Numbered from the stretch's first letter, positions 37,301-45,667 are shown. The stretch is DNA of 64,000 nt from Chloroflexota bacterium (GCA_013112715.1 JABFGB010000004.1:124001-188000); one strand, 5' to 3'. Program-made: numbers and translations. Notes: generated by a model not told the origin, from the letters alone.

Positions 37301-37687
37301 CCGATGGAGATAAGCCATCGCCTGTAGAAGCTGAATCAGGAGGTCTATTTTTTGATCGAGACTGGCCTTTGCGCCAACTTCGAGAATGGTTTGGGGTTTC
37401 TCCAAAAGCGTCATTGTGAAATAGGGCTGTTGATTGGTATCAAAGCCATAGTCCTCGACCCCGATCACATTGGGGTGACGTAGGGAGGCAAGGGTTTGAA
37501 ATTCGCGGGCTAAGGATAAACGCAGTCGGGAGGAATCAGTCTCCGGTGATGTCCCGCCTGTGGGGATTAACACTCGCTTGAGCGCGACAGCCTGTCCTGT
37601 GAGGCGGTCAGTGGCCCGATAGACGGCTCCCATTCCACCCTCACCCAATTTTTCATGCAGTTGGTAGCGATTACCAAGCAGTGTCAT
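34361..37687 (-). CDS. Ser/Thr protein kinase - AAA ATPase - TPR regulator
   Basis: 1108 residues. Kinase domain about 8-275: GEGGMGAVYRA, VALKRV, HRDLKPANVLV, DFGLA and GTVTYMAPEV are all intact. An AAA/STAND-type ATPase follows (about 318-600), with SFVGRDEELGML, Walker A GGESGVGKSRLLDEL near 350 and LLLLEDLHWAG as Walker B. From about 720 to 1060 there are at least eight TPR units of the TPR_12 type (ALGLVTEMQGAYDEALKLNE, NLGVITASWGDTEAAKQYF). No transmembrane segment is visible, so it is probably cytoplasmic. Such kinase-ATPase-TPR proteins are thought to integrate signals through TPR binding; substrates unknown. GGAG lies 7 nt before the ATG. It is divergent from coaE. Confidence 0.94.
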   Translation of the reverse strand: MTLLGNRYQLHEKLGEGGMGAVYRATDRLTGQAVALKRVLIPTGGTSPETDSSRLRLSLAREFQTLASLRHPNVIGVEDYGFDTNQQPYFTMTLLEKPQTILEVGAKASLDQKIDLLIQLLQAMAYLHRRGILHRDLKPANVLVEDGETVRVLDFGLATAQVQQAGEVVEGTVTYMAPEVISRAGASQTADLYAVGVMAYELFTGRYPFDTTNINKLIRSVFYSEPDLKTITNLTAEQLASIKTRPVKTDVIPSEQAQIHWVTQQDVSMPSQDLAAIVGKLMAKDPKARYQNAQDVINELYQVIGQPVYEESQAVRESFLQAASFVGRDEELGMLSAALINAIEGHGSAWLVGGESGVGKSRLLDELRIQSLVDGAMVIRGQAVAEGGLPYQLWQDPIRRLVLSTELNDIEAGVLKEILPDISSLVGREIPDAPVLEGKARQQRLNLAIIDLFRKQKQPTLLLLEDLHWAGISLQPLKMLVESSKQLPLLVVGSYRHDEMPELPNELPGIELINLNRLSETSIADLSVSMLGDAGKQPQVLAFLQRETEGNVFFMIETVRALAEEAGRLQAVGAMQLPEQIFAGGVQQIIQRRLGRVPEFFHPLLKLAAVIGRRLDFDLLAQLDSDTDLEAWLNICANVAVFDRQDEQWRFAHDKLREAILKDLNPPEKIALHRQVAVAIETTYPNDKAQAVNLMEHWHHAGDTAKEANYAQIGGEQALAISNSRGAIDLYHRALQLTPQDKQAVRAALLVDLAKSHENLSDYTTATQYLNEGLALARGANDQLMMVKALNALGLVTEMQGAYDEALKLNEQALEIARAIADQAGTATALKNLGNIARLRGDYDNAKQHYQESLAIRTELNDKQGMAVCLNNLGLTYYFQGNMEEAKRCLTEALDIHKQIGARFETAAGLGNLGVITASWGDTEAAKQYFEESMVTRREIGDRAGQASMLTNLGMLAKDAKDFDEAHRYFKEGLTIRREIGDRAGIANSLINLGVVAKGHQLIFQAEKYLQEALKEAKALEAVPLMLETMVELAGLQIENGQYTQAAEWLGMVVNHPALDTGVKMAVEPILTDLGQKFPPDKLNPALERGKQLRLDTVVDELLSVKQA

Positions 37688-37745
37688 TAGTTATCTCCGA
37701 CCATAAAATAAATAGTCCGTTGACGCTTTTCGCATAAAACCATTA

Positions 37746-37762
37746 TGATTTATTATAAATCA
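37746..37762. promoter_or_regulatory. 17-bp perfect palindrome in divergent kinase/coaE promoter region
   Basis: TGATTTATTATAAATCA (8+1+8) lies in the 276-nt gap between divergent genes. It overlaps the -10-like TATGAT (37744-37749) of a plus-strand TTGACG-N18-TATGAT promoter candidate (37720-37749). An operator role is inferred from symmetry and position. Confidence 0.45.
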
Positions 37763-37963
37763 ATCCAAAAATGATGCACTAGCGCCAAAAGTGGTTAAAA
37801 TAAGGTTAATTTTGCACGCAAATCCATTCTATTCCTAACCAGTGACATCCTAACGGGATTTTTTGAGCATCTTGCTTACCGACGCAGGGCAGGCTAAAAT
37901 GACGGGGTTATAAGCAATTATCGCCCGCCCTGCATCATCAACCGCAGCAAATTGGAGGGTATT

Positions 37964-39124
37964 GTGGGCCGTTGGAAAGATAAATACGTAATCGGCATCA
38001 CTGGCAATATTGCCACCGGCAAAAGTCTGGTGCGGAATATGCTTCAGCATCTCGGCGCTTATACAATTGATGCGGATGGATTAGCGCATCAAGTAATGGC
38101 TCCCAATGCTCCTGCCTATCGTCCCGTAATTGAGTGGTTTGGCAAATGGATTGTGTCGCCCGATGGTCGCATAGATCGGGGCCGTCTTGGGGCGGTGGCG
38201 TTTTCGCACCCAGAAGCCCTCAAGCAGCTAGAGGGGATCACTCACCCCGTGATCAGTCGCGCGATTGATACCTTGATTAGTCGTGCGCCACAAAAAGTCA
38301 TTGTGGTAGAGGCTATCAAACTGCTGGAAGGCCAGTTGGGAAGCGGGGTAGATGCAATTTGGGTCGTAGATGCACCGCTAGAAGTTCAATTGCAGCGTCT
38401 CATGAAGACACGCGGCCTTTCTGAATCAGAAGCCCGCAAACGGATTGCCATTCAGAATCCACAGGTTGATAAACTGCGTGCCGCGTCGGTGGTCATCAAA
38501 AATTCTGGTACCCCGAATGAAACTTGGGCACAAGTGCAGGCAGCGTGGGCCAAGATGAACAGCGCCGCACCGGGTACACCCGCTCCTAAGCGCACTACTG
38601 ACACGATGCGAACCGTTACCGATCAGGAAATTGGTGAGGTCGTCATTCGTCGGCCTCGGCGCGAAGACATGAGCAGAATCGCAGCCTTTATCAATAAGAC
38701 CAAAAATACCCGCCTGACCGATGCCGATATTATGTTGAGTTTCAGCGAGACCTCCTATTTGGTGGCTGAATCCAAGCACAATATTATTGGCGCGATTAGT
38801 TTTGTGGTCGAAAATCTGATCACCCAGTCGCGTGAAATGATCCTGCCTCCGGGTGTTCCGGTTGCGCCTGTATTGGGGCCACTCATCGAAGAAATGGAAG
38901 AGGCTTCCAAATTGTTACAAAGCGAAGTCGCCTTTGTCTATCTGCGCGAGGCCGAATCCGCCCCAATTATCCAATTGCTCAAAGACAAATTGGGTTATCA
39001 AGTCACCAAAATTGAAGAAATTAAGTTCCCGGCATGGCGTGAAGCCGTTCGCAGTTCACAGCCACAAGGGACGATTATCCTATCCAAGAAACTGCGTGAA
39101 GAGCGCGTATTGACGCCCATTTGA
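37964..39124 (+). CDS. coaE: Dephospho-CoA kinase fused to GNAT-like domain
   Basis: 386 residues from a GTG with GGAGGG 4 nt upstream; an in-frame TTG at 37952 overlaps that site. Residues 7-200 are dephospho-CoA kinase, the last step of CoA synthesis (ATP-dependent 3'-phosphorylation): P-loop GITGNIATGKS, DADGLAHQV, ITHPVISRAI, VVDAPLEVQLQRLMKTRG and the lid ARKRIAIQ. Residues about 225-385 form an acetyltransferase-like (GNAT) domain: VVIRRPRREDMSRIAAFI, YLVAESKHNIIGAIS, FVYLREAESAPIIQLLKDKLGYQ. The CoA product would be a cofactor for such a domain. The fusion is about twice the usual CoaE length. A small membrane protein gene follows 54 nt later. Confidence 0.93.
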   Translation: MGRWKDKYVIGITGNIATGKSLVRNMLQHLGAYTIDADGLAHQVMAPNAPAYRPVIEWFGKWIVSPDGRIDRGRLGAVAFSHPEALKQLEGITHPVISRAIDTLISRAPQKVIVVEAIKLLEGQLGSGVDAIWVVDAPLEVQLQRLMKTRGLSESEARKRIAIQNPQVDKLRAASVVIKNSGTPNETWAQVQAAWAKMNSAAPGTPAPKRTTDTMRTVTDQEIGEVVIRRPRREDMSRIAAFINKTKNTRLTDADIMLSFSETSYLVAESKHNIIGAISFVVENLITQSREMILPPGVPVAPVLGPLIEEMEEASKLLQSEVAFVYLREAESAPIIQLLKDKLGYQVTKIEEIKFPAWREAVRSSQPQGTIILSKKLREERVLTPI

Positions 39125-39178
39125 TGTTGTGGGTGGCCTATTTCCAAGACCGTATTCTGAATCAAAGGTGTAAGACTT

Positions 39179-39496
39179 GTGGAACGCTTAAAGCAAATCC
39201 CCGGCCTGAGCAATGTGATTGCGATTATTGATCGCTATCCGCGCATTTCGGCATGGGTGGTGTTATCGGTTGGCATCATTGCCATTTTGATTTATGAAGC
39301 CCGCGATGTGGGCCTCACCACCACGAATTGGATCGCGCTGATCGTCGCTTCGATTGTCGTGTCTGGTTTGTGCATCTGGATTGTCAGTTGGGAAGATCAG
39401 GACGAACAAGTGGCTGCGACCACAGATAAAGCGGTCAAGGTCAAGAGTGATGCACCTGCCAACAGCGAATCCGCTTCGGATGGGCAAAAAGCCTGA
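39179..39496 (+). CDS. Small two-TM membrane protein of unknown function
   Basis: 105 residues from a GTG with AAAGGTG upstream. Two hydrophobic segments (about 24-41, WVVLSVGIIAILIYE; about 50-70, NWIALIVASIVVSGLCIWIV) are followed by a polar cytoplasmic-type tail rich in Asp, Ala and Ser. I recognise no family. It lies 54 nt after coaE on the same strand and a terminator overlaps its stop codon, so it is probably the last gene of the coaE transcript. Confidence 0.75.
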   Translation: MERLKQIPGLSNVIAIIDRYPRISAWVVLSVGIIAILIYEARDVGLTTTNWIALIVASIVVSGLCIWIVSWEDQDEQVAATTDKAVKVKSDAPANSESASDGQKA

Positions 39497-39514
39497 TTTG
39501 GCTCAGGCTGTTTG
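39490..39514 (+). terminator. Terminator overlapping the stop of the small membrane protein gene
   Basis: AGCCTGA (39490-39496, containing the TGA stop) pairs with TCAGGCT (39503-39509) around a 6-nt loop, followed by GTTTGG. The T tract is weak. Confidence 0.6.
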
Positions 39515-39535
39515 GATACTGTAAGAAAAGAAATG

Positions 39536-39562
39536 GGGAGGTCACTACAACCTCCCTTGTTT
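39536..39562. terminator. Bidirectional stem-loop between convergent genes
   Basis: GGGAGGT (39536-39542) pairs with ACCTCCC (39550-39556); TTGTTTGT follows on the plus strand, and on the minus strand a CATTTCTTTTC tract follows. It lies 5 nt from the WD40 gene's stop. Confidence 0.7.
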
Positions 39563-39566
39563 GTGT

Positions 39567-41855
39567 CTATTGCAGACCCCACACCCGAACTGTACCGTCA
39601 AAACTACTCGAAATTAAGCGTGTGCCATCCTGTGTAAAAACCATGTCGGCCACTTGTGTAGTGTGCCCGTGAAGGGTGGTCACCAAAGACTGGGTATTGA
39701 TATTCCACAGATAAATTTCTCCCTCATAGCCAGCTATCGCTAATAGCCCTCCATCTTGGCTAAAGGCGAGGGCGCTGTTTCCACCGATATTCTTGACATA
39801 CGCTTTTTCCTGCCATGTAGCGGTATCCCACAAAATGAGATTCTGTTCCATGTCTATTGAGGCCAGCATCGTGCCATCAGCCGTGATCGCAATAGTGGTC
39901 ACATACCCGCTGTGGCCCTCCACCAAGCGATAGTCTTCAGGGTGGGTACTATCCCAAGCCAACAGAGCGCGGTTCTCAGTTTGCAGAAAAATAACCGTCT
40001 TATTATCGGGGCTGAAAATAAGGTCACTGATCAAATAGAAGCGATCAGAGGAATTGGGGATGTTTAATGACCCTCTTGGCTCCCCAGACGCCACATCCCA
40101 TAAAGTTAATACGTCTTCCGAAAATGCCCCAGCGGATACCATTTGGCTACCATCTTGGTTGAAGCCCACCTGAGCAGCAATATAACCTATCGAAATTGTG
40201 GTTGGGTTTAGATAATCTGGCACTTCTTGACCGGAATTGCTTGTATCCCAAATGTCTAAACCTTTTTCCCCACCTTGCGACCCTATTGCCAAAAGGGGGC
40301 TGTTCGGTTTGAATTGAATGTCATATAAAAAGGTATTTGGTTCATCAGACGACCAATTGGCGGTTAACTCACCTGTCTGTAAATCCCATACAGCGACATA
40401 ACCAATCTGAGTTCCAGCGGCCACCCTTGAACCATCGGAACTGGCTGAAATCATGGTAAAGGGATCATTAAAAGCGCGGATAATCGTCGCCACTGTAGAG
40501 TCGCCAGTGGGTGAAATGTTCCAGATTATCACAGGGCCATTTAAATCCCAAGCAGCTAGTTTTTGACCATCAGGGCTAAACTCAACACCAACGGGGTTAT
40601 CGAAACGTATAGGTTCCCCGTCAAGTTCTATCGGCAGTATTTCTGTCGTTTCTTGGTCTGCGATACTCCAAAGTTGTACTTGTCCGCCGAAAGATACCGA
40701 GGCAAGGATATCCTCAGTTGGACTGTAATCTATACCGTTTAGTTGATTAACCGAATCCCTGAGACTTATCAGAGGCTTGTTTTGGATTGCGGCGCTGTTT
40801 TTTGCAATATTCCAAATGTAAATTGAGCCGTTCCATGTTGATGCTGCAATTTGCTTGCTATCATTACTATAGGCAAGGCCGGAGATACGTTCATCCATAC
40901 CGATCAGGGTCGTGACCAAATTTTTCTGCTCGATATCCCATACTAAGACGGCGGGCTGAACACTCCAACGTGAAAAGCCTTCACGATCTACAGGTGTGTA
41001 GATATCTTTCATGCCAGCCGCCGCAAGTGTTTTGCCATCCAGTGAAAAACTTAGCGCTTCAATACTCATTGGGTTAGCAAAAAAGTCGCTAAATACAATC
41101 AATTCACGACCTGTTTCAACTGACCAAACCCGCACGCTTTTATCTTCGTCCCCGGTAGATGCGATAATTTGGCTGTCGGGGCTAAAAGCGAGATGCAGTG
41201 CCCGCCCTTGATGGGCTTGGATTTTCATTTTTAGTGTGCTGGTATTTGTTTCTAGAAGATTCACTGATCCATCATTGGTAGCGATTGCCAATAATGAACC
41301 GTCAGGACTGTAGGCCGCATCATTGATGTAGGTATCGCTCTCGACAAAACGCGGTGTGGCATCAAAATCACTCGTGTCATAGAACCAAATGCCTAATGCG
41401 CCATACAAGGCTAATTCTTTTCCATCAGGCGACCAAACCGCCCCGTTCATCGTGCCAGTCCCAAATCGCTGCAATTCAACCAACTGGGCCGCATTTTCGG
41501 CGGTGATAGGGGAGACGCCGATCTGCTCTTGAGTGGGAGTTGGGGTTAGGTTTTGGTGCAGACTAGGATTGTTGTCGGGCGGGATAACTTCGGCTTGCAC
41601 AGTGGCATCTGAATTAGCTTGCCGGATATTTTGCACTGATAAGGCGAATCCCCCGATTAAGAAAATAAGAATCGCAGCAGCGGCGATCATCCATTTGCGG
41701 CTGTGGGGACGCTGCCAGAGACGGTAGGGGTGTTCGCGCATGTGACGGGCTTCGGCTAAAAATGCGGCACGGGCGGCGCTTTCTTGGACTGGATTTGGTT
41801 CTGGGATATTGCGCATGGCGTTGGTAATCTGTTCCTCAAAGGACTGGTTGTTCAT
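39567..41855 (-). CDS. Membrane WD40-repeat protein, probable anti-sigma factor
   Basis: 762 residues. An N-terminal cytoplasmic part of about 54 residues (FEEQITNAMRNIPEPNP, AARAAFLAEARHM) is followed by one transmembrane helix (about 55-74, IAAAAILIFLIGGFAL) and a Pro/Thr-containing linker. The rest is about fourteen WD40 units, many with SPDG and LWD cores, enough for two seven-bladed propellers outside the membrane. The gene overlaps the upstream ECF sigma factor gene by 20 nt, and the short cytoplasmic N-terminus before one TM is the arrangement of ECF anti-sigma factors. I infer that it holds the sigma factor until the propellers sense something. No zinc-binding HxxxCxxC motif is seen. 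GGAGAA precedes the ATG. Confidence 0.88.
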   Translation of the reverse strand: MNNQSFEEQITNAMRNIPEPNPVQESAARAAFLAEARHMREHPYRLWQRPHSRKWMIAAAAILIFLIGGFALSVQNIRQANSDATVQAEVIPPDNNPSLHQNLTPTPTQEQIGVSPITAENAAQLVELQRFGTGTMNGAVWSPDGKELALYGALGIWFYDTSDFDATPRFVESDTYINDAAYSPDGSLLAIATNDGSVNLLETNTSTLKMKIQAHQGRALHLAFSPDSQIIASTGDEDKSVRVWSVETGRELIVFSDFFANPMSIEALSFSLDGKTLAAAGMKDIYTPVDREGFSRWSVQPAVLVWDIEQKNLVTTLIGMDERISGLAYSNDSKQIAASTWNGSIYIWNIAKNSAAIQNKPLISLRDSVNQLNGIDYSPTEDILASVSFGGQVQLWSIADQETTEILPIELDGEPIRFDNPVGVEFSPDGQKLAAWDLNGPVIIWNISPTGDSTVATIIRAFNDPFTMISASSDGSRVAAGTQIGYVAVWDLQTGELTANWSSDEPNTFLYDIQFKPNSPLLAIGSQGGEKGLDIWDTSNSGQEVPDYLNPTTISIGYIAAQVGFNQDGSQMVSAGAFSEDVLTLWDVASGEPRGSLNIPNSSDRFYLISDLIFSPDNKTVIFLQTENRALLAWDSTHPEDYRLVEGHSGYVTTIAITADGTMLASIDMEQNLILWDTATWQEKAYVKNIGGNSALAFSQDGGLLAIAGYEGEIYLWNINTQSLVTTLHGHTTQVADMVFTQDGTRLISSSFDGTVRVWGLQ

Positions 41856-42405
41856 TGGGTTCTCCTTCCACGTGGTTAGGGATAAGCTGGCGGCGCAGGG
41901 TGGCTAACGCACGATATTGGAGGGCTTTAACCGCCCCAATTGTAGAATGTAGGATATGGGCGATTTCAGCATTCTCTAAGCCCTCTAGAAAATGCAAGAT
42001 AATGACGGCTCTTTGCTGAGGGGTCAGCTTATTCAGTGCGAGATGGATGCGCTCAGTTTCATGGGCGATATGAAGGTGCTCATCAATACCCACTTGGGCA
42101 TCCACAACGTTTTCATCGAGGGGCATATGATCCCGAAGGACAAAACGCCGCGATTCATCAATCGCCAAATGATGGGCAACTTTGAATAACCATGCCTTGA
42201 GGTTCTTTTCTGGCCCCTGACCTTTATGAAGTGCTTCCAAAAAGCGCTGAAATACTTTCGCCGTCAAATCCTCGGCTGTTTGGACATGTCCGGTCTGGTG
42301 ATACAGATAGCGATATAACGGGCGATAGTAAGTATCAAAAATAGCGATAAGCGCCTCTTCATCGAATATACTTGCTTGTCGCAAAAGTTGTATTTCACTC
42401 TCCAT
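41836..42405 (-). CDS. ECF-type RNA polymerase sigma factor
   Basis: 189 residues. Region 2 reads YYRPLYRYLYHQTGHVQTAEDLTAKVFQRFLEAL and LKAWLFKVAHHLAIDESRR. Region 4 has LTPQQRAVIILHFLEGLENAEIAHILHSTIGAVKALQYRAL, the usual sigma-70 region 4 HTH. This is the normal two-domain ECF layout and length. Its 3' end overlaps the WD40 membrane protein gene by 20 nt; that protein is its probable regulator. ECF factors often transcribe their own operon, but I could not identify a matching promoter motif elsewhere in the window. Confidence 0.95.
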   Translation of the reverse strand: MESEIQLLRQASIFDEEALIAIFDTYYRPLYRYLYHQTGHVQTAEDLTAKVFQRFLEALHKGQGPEKNLKAWLFKVAHHLAIDESRRFVLRDHMPLDENVVDAQVGIDEHLHIAHETERIHLALNKLTPQQRAVIILHFLEGLENAEIAHILHSTIGAVKALQYRALATLRRQLIPNHVEGEPNEQPVL

Positions 42406-42523
42406 CAGTTCGATCCCCAGCTAAGGATGATTCATGTTCTGTTATTTAAGACGCACGAGAGGTCTAGGAGATACGGGGAGAGGGTTTCAATTTTCTAGCT
42501 GACTTTTAATAAGAAATTAGGTT

Positions 42524-42553
42524 GTCTGGTAGGGGCATTCTCGGTTATAGTTT
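42524..42553 (+). promoter_or_regulatory. Candidate promoter of cmk
   Basis: TTGTCT (42524-42529), 18-nt spacer, TATAGT (42548-42553); four and five matches of six to the sigma-70 consensus, 56 nt before the cmk start. Confidence 0.4.
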
Positions 42554-42608
42554 TAGAGGTTTTTTACCCTGCACCTTGACAATCTAGCCTAAAGGGGGAG
42601 TTCCCAAA

Positions 42609-43298
42609 TTGTCACTACCCAGCATTATCGCCGTTGACGGCCCGGCAGGTTCCGGGAAAAGCACTATTTCCCACCAATTGGCTGAACGTTATGGGTATTT
42701 GTTCATTGACACAGGCATTTTTTATCGCACGATGACTCTCGTGGCCCTCCGCGCCAACATCGCTTTTTCGGATATTGAGGCCCTCACCAATCTCACCCAT
42801 CAAACCCGTATTGATATTCATCCTAAAAATGGAGATTCGACTCACCCCTATACCGTCCTTGTCGCAGGCGAAGATGTAACTGACCAAATCCGCAGTCCAC
42901 AGGTCGAAGCGTGGGTTTCAACCCTCTCCGCGATTGGTAGCGTCCGAGCCGCCTTAGTCGAACAACAACGTCGTATTGCCTCGCAAGGTAAAATCATTAT
43001 GGCTGGCCGGGACATTGGTACAGTCGTTTTGCCGAATGCCGATGTGAAGTTGTATATTGACGCCTCGATTCAGGAACGTGCCCGTCGTCGTTATCGTGAA
43101 CGTATCAGCAAGGGCCAAACCGCCAATTTGAAGGAAATTGAAGCCGCCATGCTTGAACGGGATCGCATTGACAGCCAGCGCGAAGTATCCCCACTGCGTC
43201 AAGCCGAGGATGCCATTTACATCAGCACCGATAACAAAACCATCGAGCAGGTGCTGGACGAAATCGGGGAAAAGTTGGAAATCTGGCAGCCCGCCTAG
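42609..43298 (+). CDS. cmk: Cytidylate kinase
   Basis: 229 residues from a TTG codon with GGGGGAG about 9 nt upstream. It phosphorylates CMP/dCMP with ATP in pyrimidine nucleotide synthesis. P-loop IAVDGPAGSGKSTISHQLA, the NMP-binding YLFIDTGIFYRTMTL, GRDIGTVVLPNADVKLYIDAS and the lid ERARRRY with RDRIDSQREVSPL are all family hallmarks and the length is typical. The stop shares the four bases CTAG with the convergent comEC stop. Confidence 0.96.
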   Translation: MSLPSIIAVDGPAGSGKSTISHQLAERYGYLFIDTGIFYRTMTLVALRANIAFSDIEALTNLTHQTRIDIHPKNGDSTHPYTVLVAGEDVTDQIRSPQVEAWVSTLSAIGSVRAALVEQQRRIASQGKIIMAGRDIGTVVLPNADVKLYIDASIQERARRRYRERISKGQTANLKEIEAAMLERDRIDSQREVSPLRQAEDAIYISTDNKTIEQVLDEIGEKLEIWQPA

Positions 43299-45646
43299 TT
43301 TTCTTCCGTATAGATTTTAAGCCGCTTACCATCACTTACCAATTCAATCGTGCCATTCCGGTCAGTCCGATATACTCTCCGGTTGCTGAAACGCGCCATC
43401 ACGCCTGAATCAGCACCGGGGTCACGGCTGGCGGGGTCATATTGAACGACAACCACCTGCGGATTGACCGCCTCAACCCATGAGGCGCTGTTGCTATCGG
43501 GTGCGGCATGGTCGGCGGCTTGCAGCACATTGGCTTGTACGAGATGTCGGCTATCTGCTAGTAGCGCCTGCTCCTCGTCTTCGTCGAGGCGATTGGTAAA
43601 CAGGAAAACTGAGTCGCCATATTGCAGGCGGAGTACCAATGAATTCGCATCTTCGTGCGGCGCGACAACGGTCATTTGCACCCCATCCCTAGTTTCAATT
43701 TGATAGCCTGCCTCGGCTTGGATAATGGGGGTTTTGTCTTGCTGCAAGGCCTGAATGAGGTTGTAATAATCTGCTTGGGTAGTATCGCCGACTGAGGTGA
43801 CAGCGGCCTTGATTTCATAGCGCTCTACAACGGTCAACAGTGCGCTGATGTCCTCCGGTTGATCGCTGGTAATCCAGAGCACATCAATCTGGCGGTTATT
43901 GGGTGGCAGGTGATCGCCTAATTTGGTCAATAATCGTGTAGGATAGCGCCCACCATCAATCAAAAAGACTGCCCCATCGGGTGATTCAATCAAAGCGCTG
44001 TTGCTTTGGCCCATATCCAAATACACCACATGCAGTTCGCCGTCGGGTTGGCGTACCAATGCCTGCACAATGAGGCCCAAAATCACCGCACCAATCACGG
44101 GCAATACAAATTTGGGGATCAGGGCAAGTTGTTGGCGGCGTTCTTTAAGCAGGTTTTCATACCAGCGTGGACGGGTGGCAGTCAAAAGTGGCAATCCAAT
44201 CGCGGACACCCCGCACCCAATCAAAAACCATTCCGGCACGGAAATTTCGAGGGAGGCCCCCGGTAGTTTGGCAAAAGATCGTACCATCATCGTCGTCCAT
44301 GTCAAAAACAGCCATGCCGCCTGATACAGCAGCGTTCCGGCAGGTGCATAGATGAAACTTATCAAGGTTGCCATGCCCCCCAAGATCAACACAAATGATT
44401 GCACGGGTACGATCAAAAGATTGACTACTGGTGCATAAACCGATAAACGTCCGAAGTAGAATAAGATCACGGGCAGGGTCGAGACTTGGGCGACCAGACT
44501 GACAACCAGCGGCTCAGATAAAAATTTCGAGGCTTCCCCTCCCGCTGACTTCCCAAAATGGTGCTGCATAAATCGGCGGAAGGCTTTGTCGGCTGGGGGC
44601 ACGAGCAAGGCTAGACCCGAGACCGCCGCGAAACTCAATTGAAATCCAATATCCCACAATACATAAGGATTCAATAGTGACATTAGGAGCGCGGCAAATG
44701 CTAACGAGGCAGGGGCATAGGTTTTTCTACGTACCCCATCCGCAGTGATGAGGAGGCCGCTCATAATTGCCGCCCGCACAACTGCCGCATTCGCCCCGAC
44801 AAAAATGGTGTAAAGAACAATCACGACAAGGCTGAAAAAAATCGCCCATGATTTTTTAGGCAGTAAATTGCTCAACAGGGATTTAACAATGGCGGCGATG
44901 AGGGTCATGTTGAAGCCCGAAATCGCAATCACATGGGATGTCCCGGTGGTGTTAAACGCATCGCGCACTTCTTCGGATAGGCGCGAATCATCGCCTAACA
45001 AAATGCCGCTGAGTAAACTGGCTTGGGGTTCGGGCAGGGCATCTTCAATGAAACCGCGTGTCTGGTCACGTAAATCCAATAGGTCTTGTTTCCACCACCG
45101 CCCCTGGTGTTCGTCCAATTTTTGGAACGTTTGAAGCTGCATAGTGCTGAAAACGCCTTCACGGGCCAGTTTTTCTTGATAGGAAAACGTGTCAAGTTCA
45201 GGCGGTGGAAATAACTGCCCTGTTACCAACAATCGATCTCCGTACTGTACATCCGCATTGGCGGGAAGGCGCACCAAGACCAAACCTTCACGCGGCTGCT
45301 GCTGGCCTAACCAGATGGCCTCATCTACTTTGAGCCGCACGTTGGTATAGGTCTCGCGGACATCCGGCGCATCCCACACCACGCCAAAAATCGTGACAAT
45401 GCCCTGATTATTAAGGTGCGAGATGTGGTCAGGTGACTTTTCGGGTAAGGCTTCTTGTAAACGTAACCCCCCTAACACAAAAAATAGGCAGCAGGCGATA
45501 TATAGCCGCCAATCTTTGCGATCTCGAAACAGCACCAACAGGCAAGCCAAGATCGTCGCGGCGATGCCATAGGGCCAGCGTTCATCGAGCAGTTCGGCAA
45601 AGACAATCCCGCCTGCCCAACAGAGGGTTAAGTAGATGATGGTCAT
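43295..45646 (-). CDS. comEC: ComEC/Rec2-family DNA uptake protein with degenerate metallo-beta-lactamase domain
   Basis: 783 residues in the usual order: N-terminal membrane segments and OB-like domain (about 1-200), the competence membrane core (about 205-500, LLSGILLGDDSRLSEEVRDAFNTTGTSHVIAISGFNMTL), and a C-terminal metallo-beta-lactamase-like domain (about 535-780, HVVYLDMGQSNSALIESPDG, FLIDGG). ComEC forms the channel that brings single-stranded DNA into the cell. In the last domain the HxHxDH metal motif is replaced by TSDQPED, and the later GHHGS-type box reads AADHAAPDS, so the nuclease site appears lost. Its stop overlaps the cmk stop by 4 nt. No comEA or comF gene is in the window. 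Confidence 0.93.
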   Translation of the reverse strand: MTIIYLTLCWAGGIVFAELLDERWPYGIAATILACLLVLFRDRKDWRLYIACCLFFVLGGLRLQEALPEKSPDHISHLNNQGIVTIFGVVWDAPDVRETYTNVRLKVDEAIWLGQQQPREGLVLVRLPANADVQYGDRLLVTGQLFPPPELDTFSYQEKLAREGVFSTMQLQTFQKLDEHQGRWWKQDLLDLRDQTRGFIEDALPEPQASLLSGILLGDDSRLSEEVRDAFNTTGTSHVIAISGFNMTLIAAIVKSLLSNLLPKKSWAIFFSLVVIVLYTIFVGANAAVVRAAIMSGLLITADGVRRKTYAPASLAFAALLMSLLNPYVLWDIGFQLSFAAVSGLALLVPPADKAFRRFMQHHFGKSAGGEASKFLSEPLVVSLVAQVSTLPVILFYFGRLSVYAPVVNLLIVPVQSFVLILGGMATLISFIYAPAGTLLYQAAWLFLTWTTMMVRSFAKLPGASLEISVPEWFLIGCGVSAIGLPLLTATRPRWYENLLKERRQQLALIPKFVLPVIGAVILGLIVQALVRQPDGELHVVYLDMGQSNSALIESPDGAVFLIDGGRYPTRLLTKLGDHLPPNNRQIDVLWITSDQPEDISALLTVVERYEIKAAVTSVGDTTQADYYNLIQALQQDKTPIIQAEAGYQIETRDGVQMTVVAPHEDANSLVLRLQYGDSVFLFTNRLDEDEEQALLADSRHLVQANVLQAADHAAPDSNSASWVEAVNPQVVVVQYDPASRDPGADSGVMARFSNRRVYRTDRNGTIELVSDGKRLKIYTEEN

Positions 45647-45667
45647 GATTGGCTCAAAAGTCTAAAT

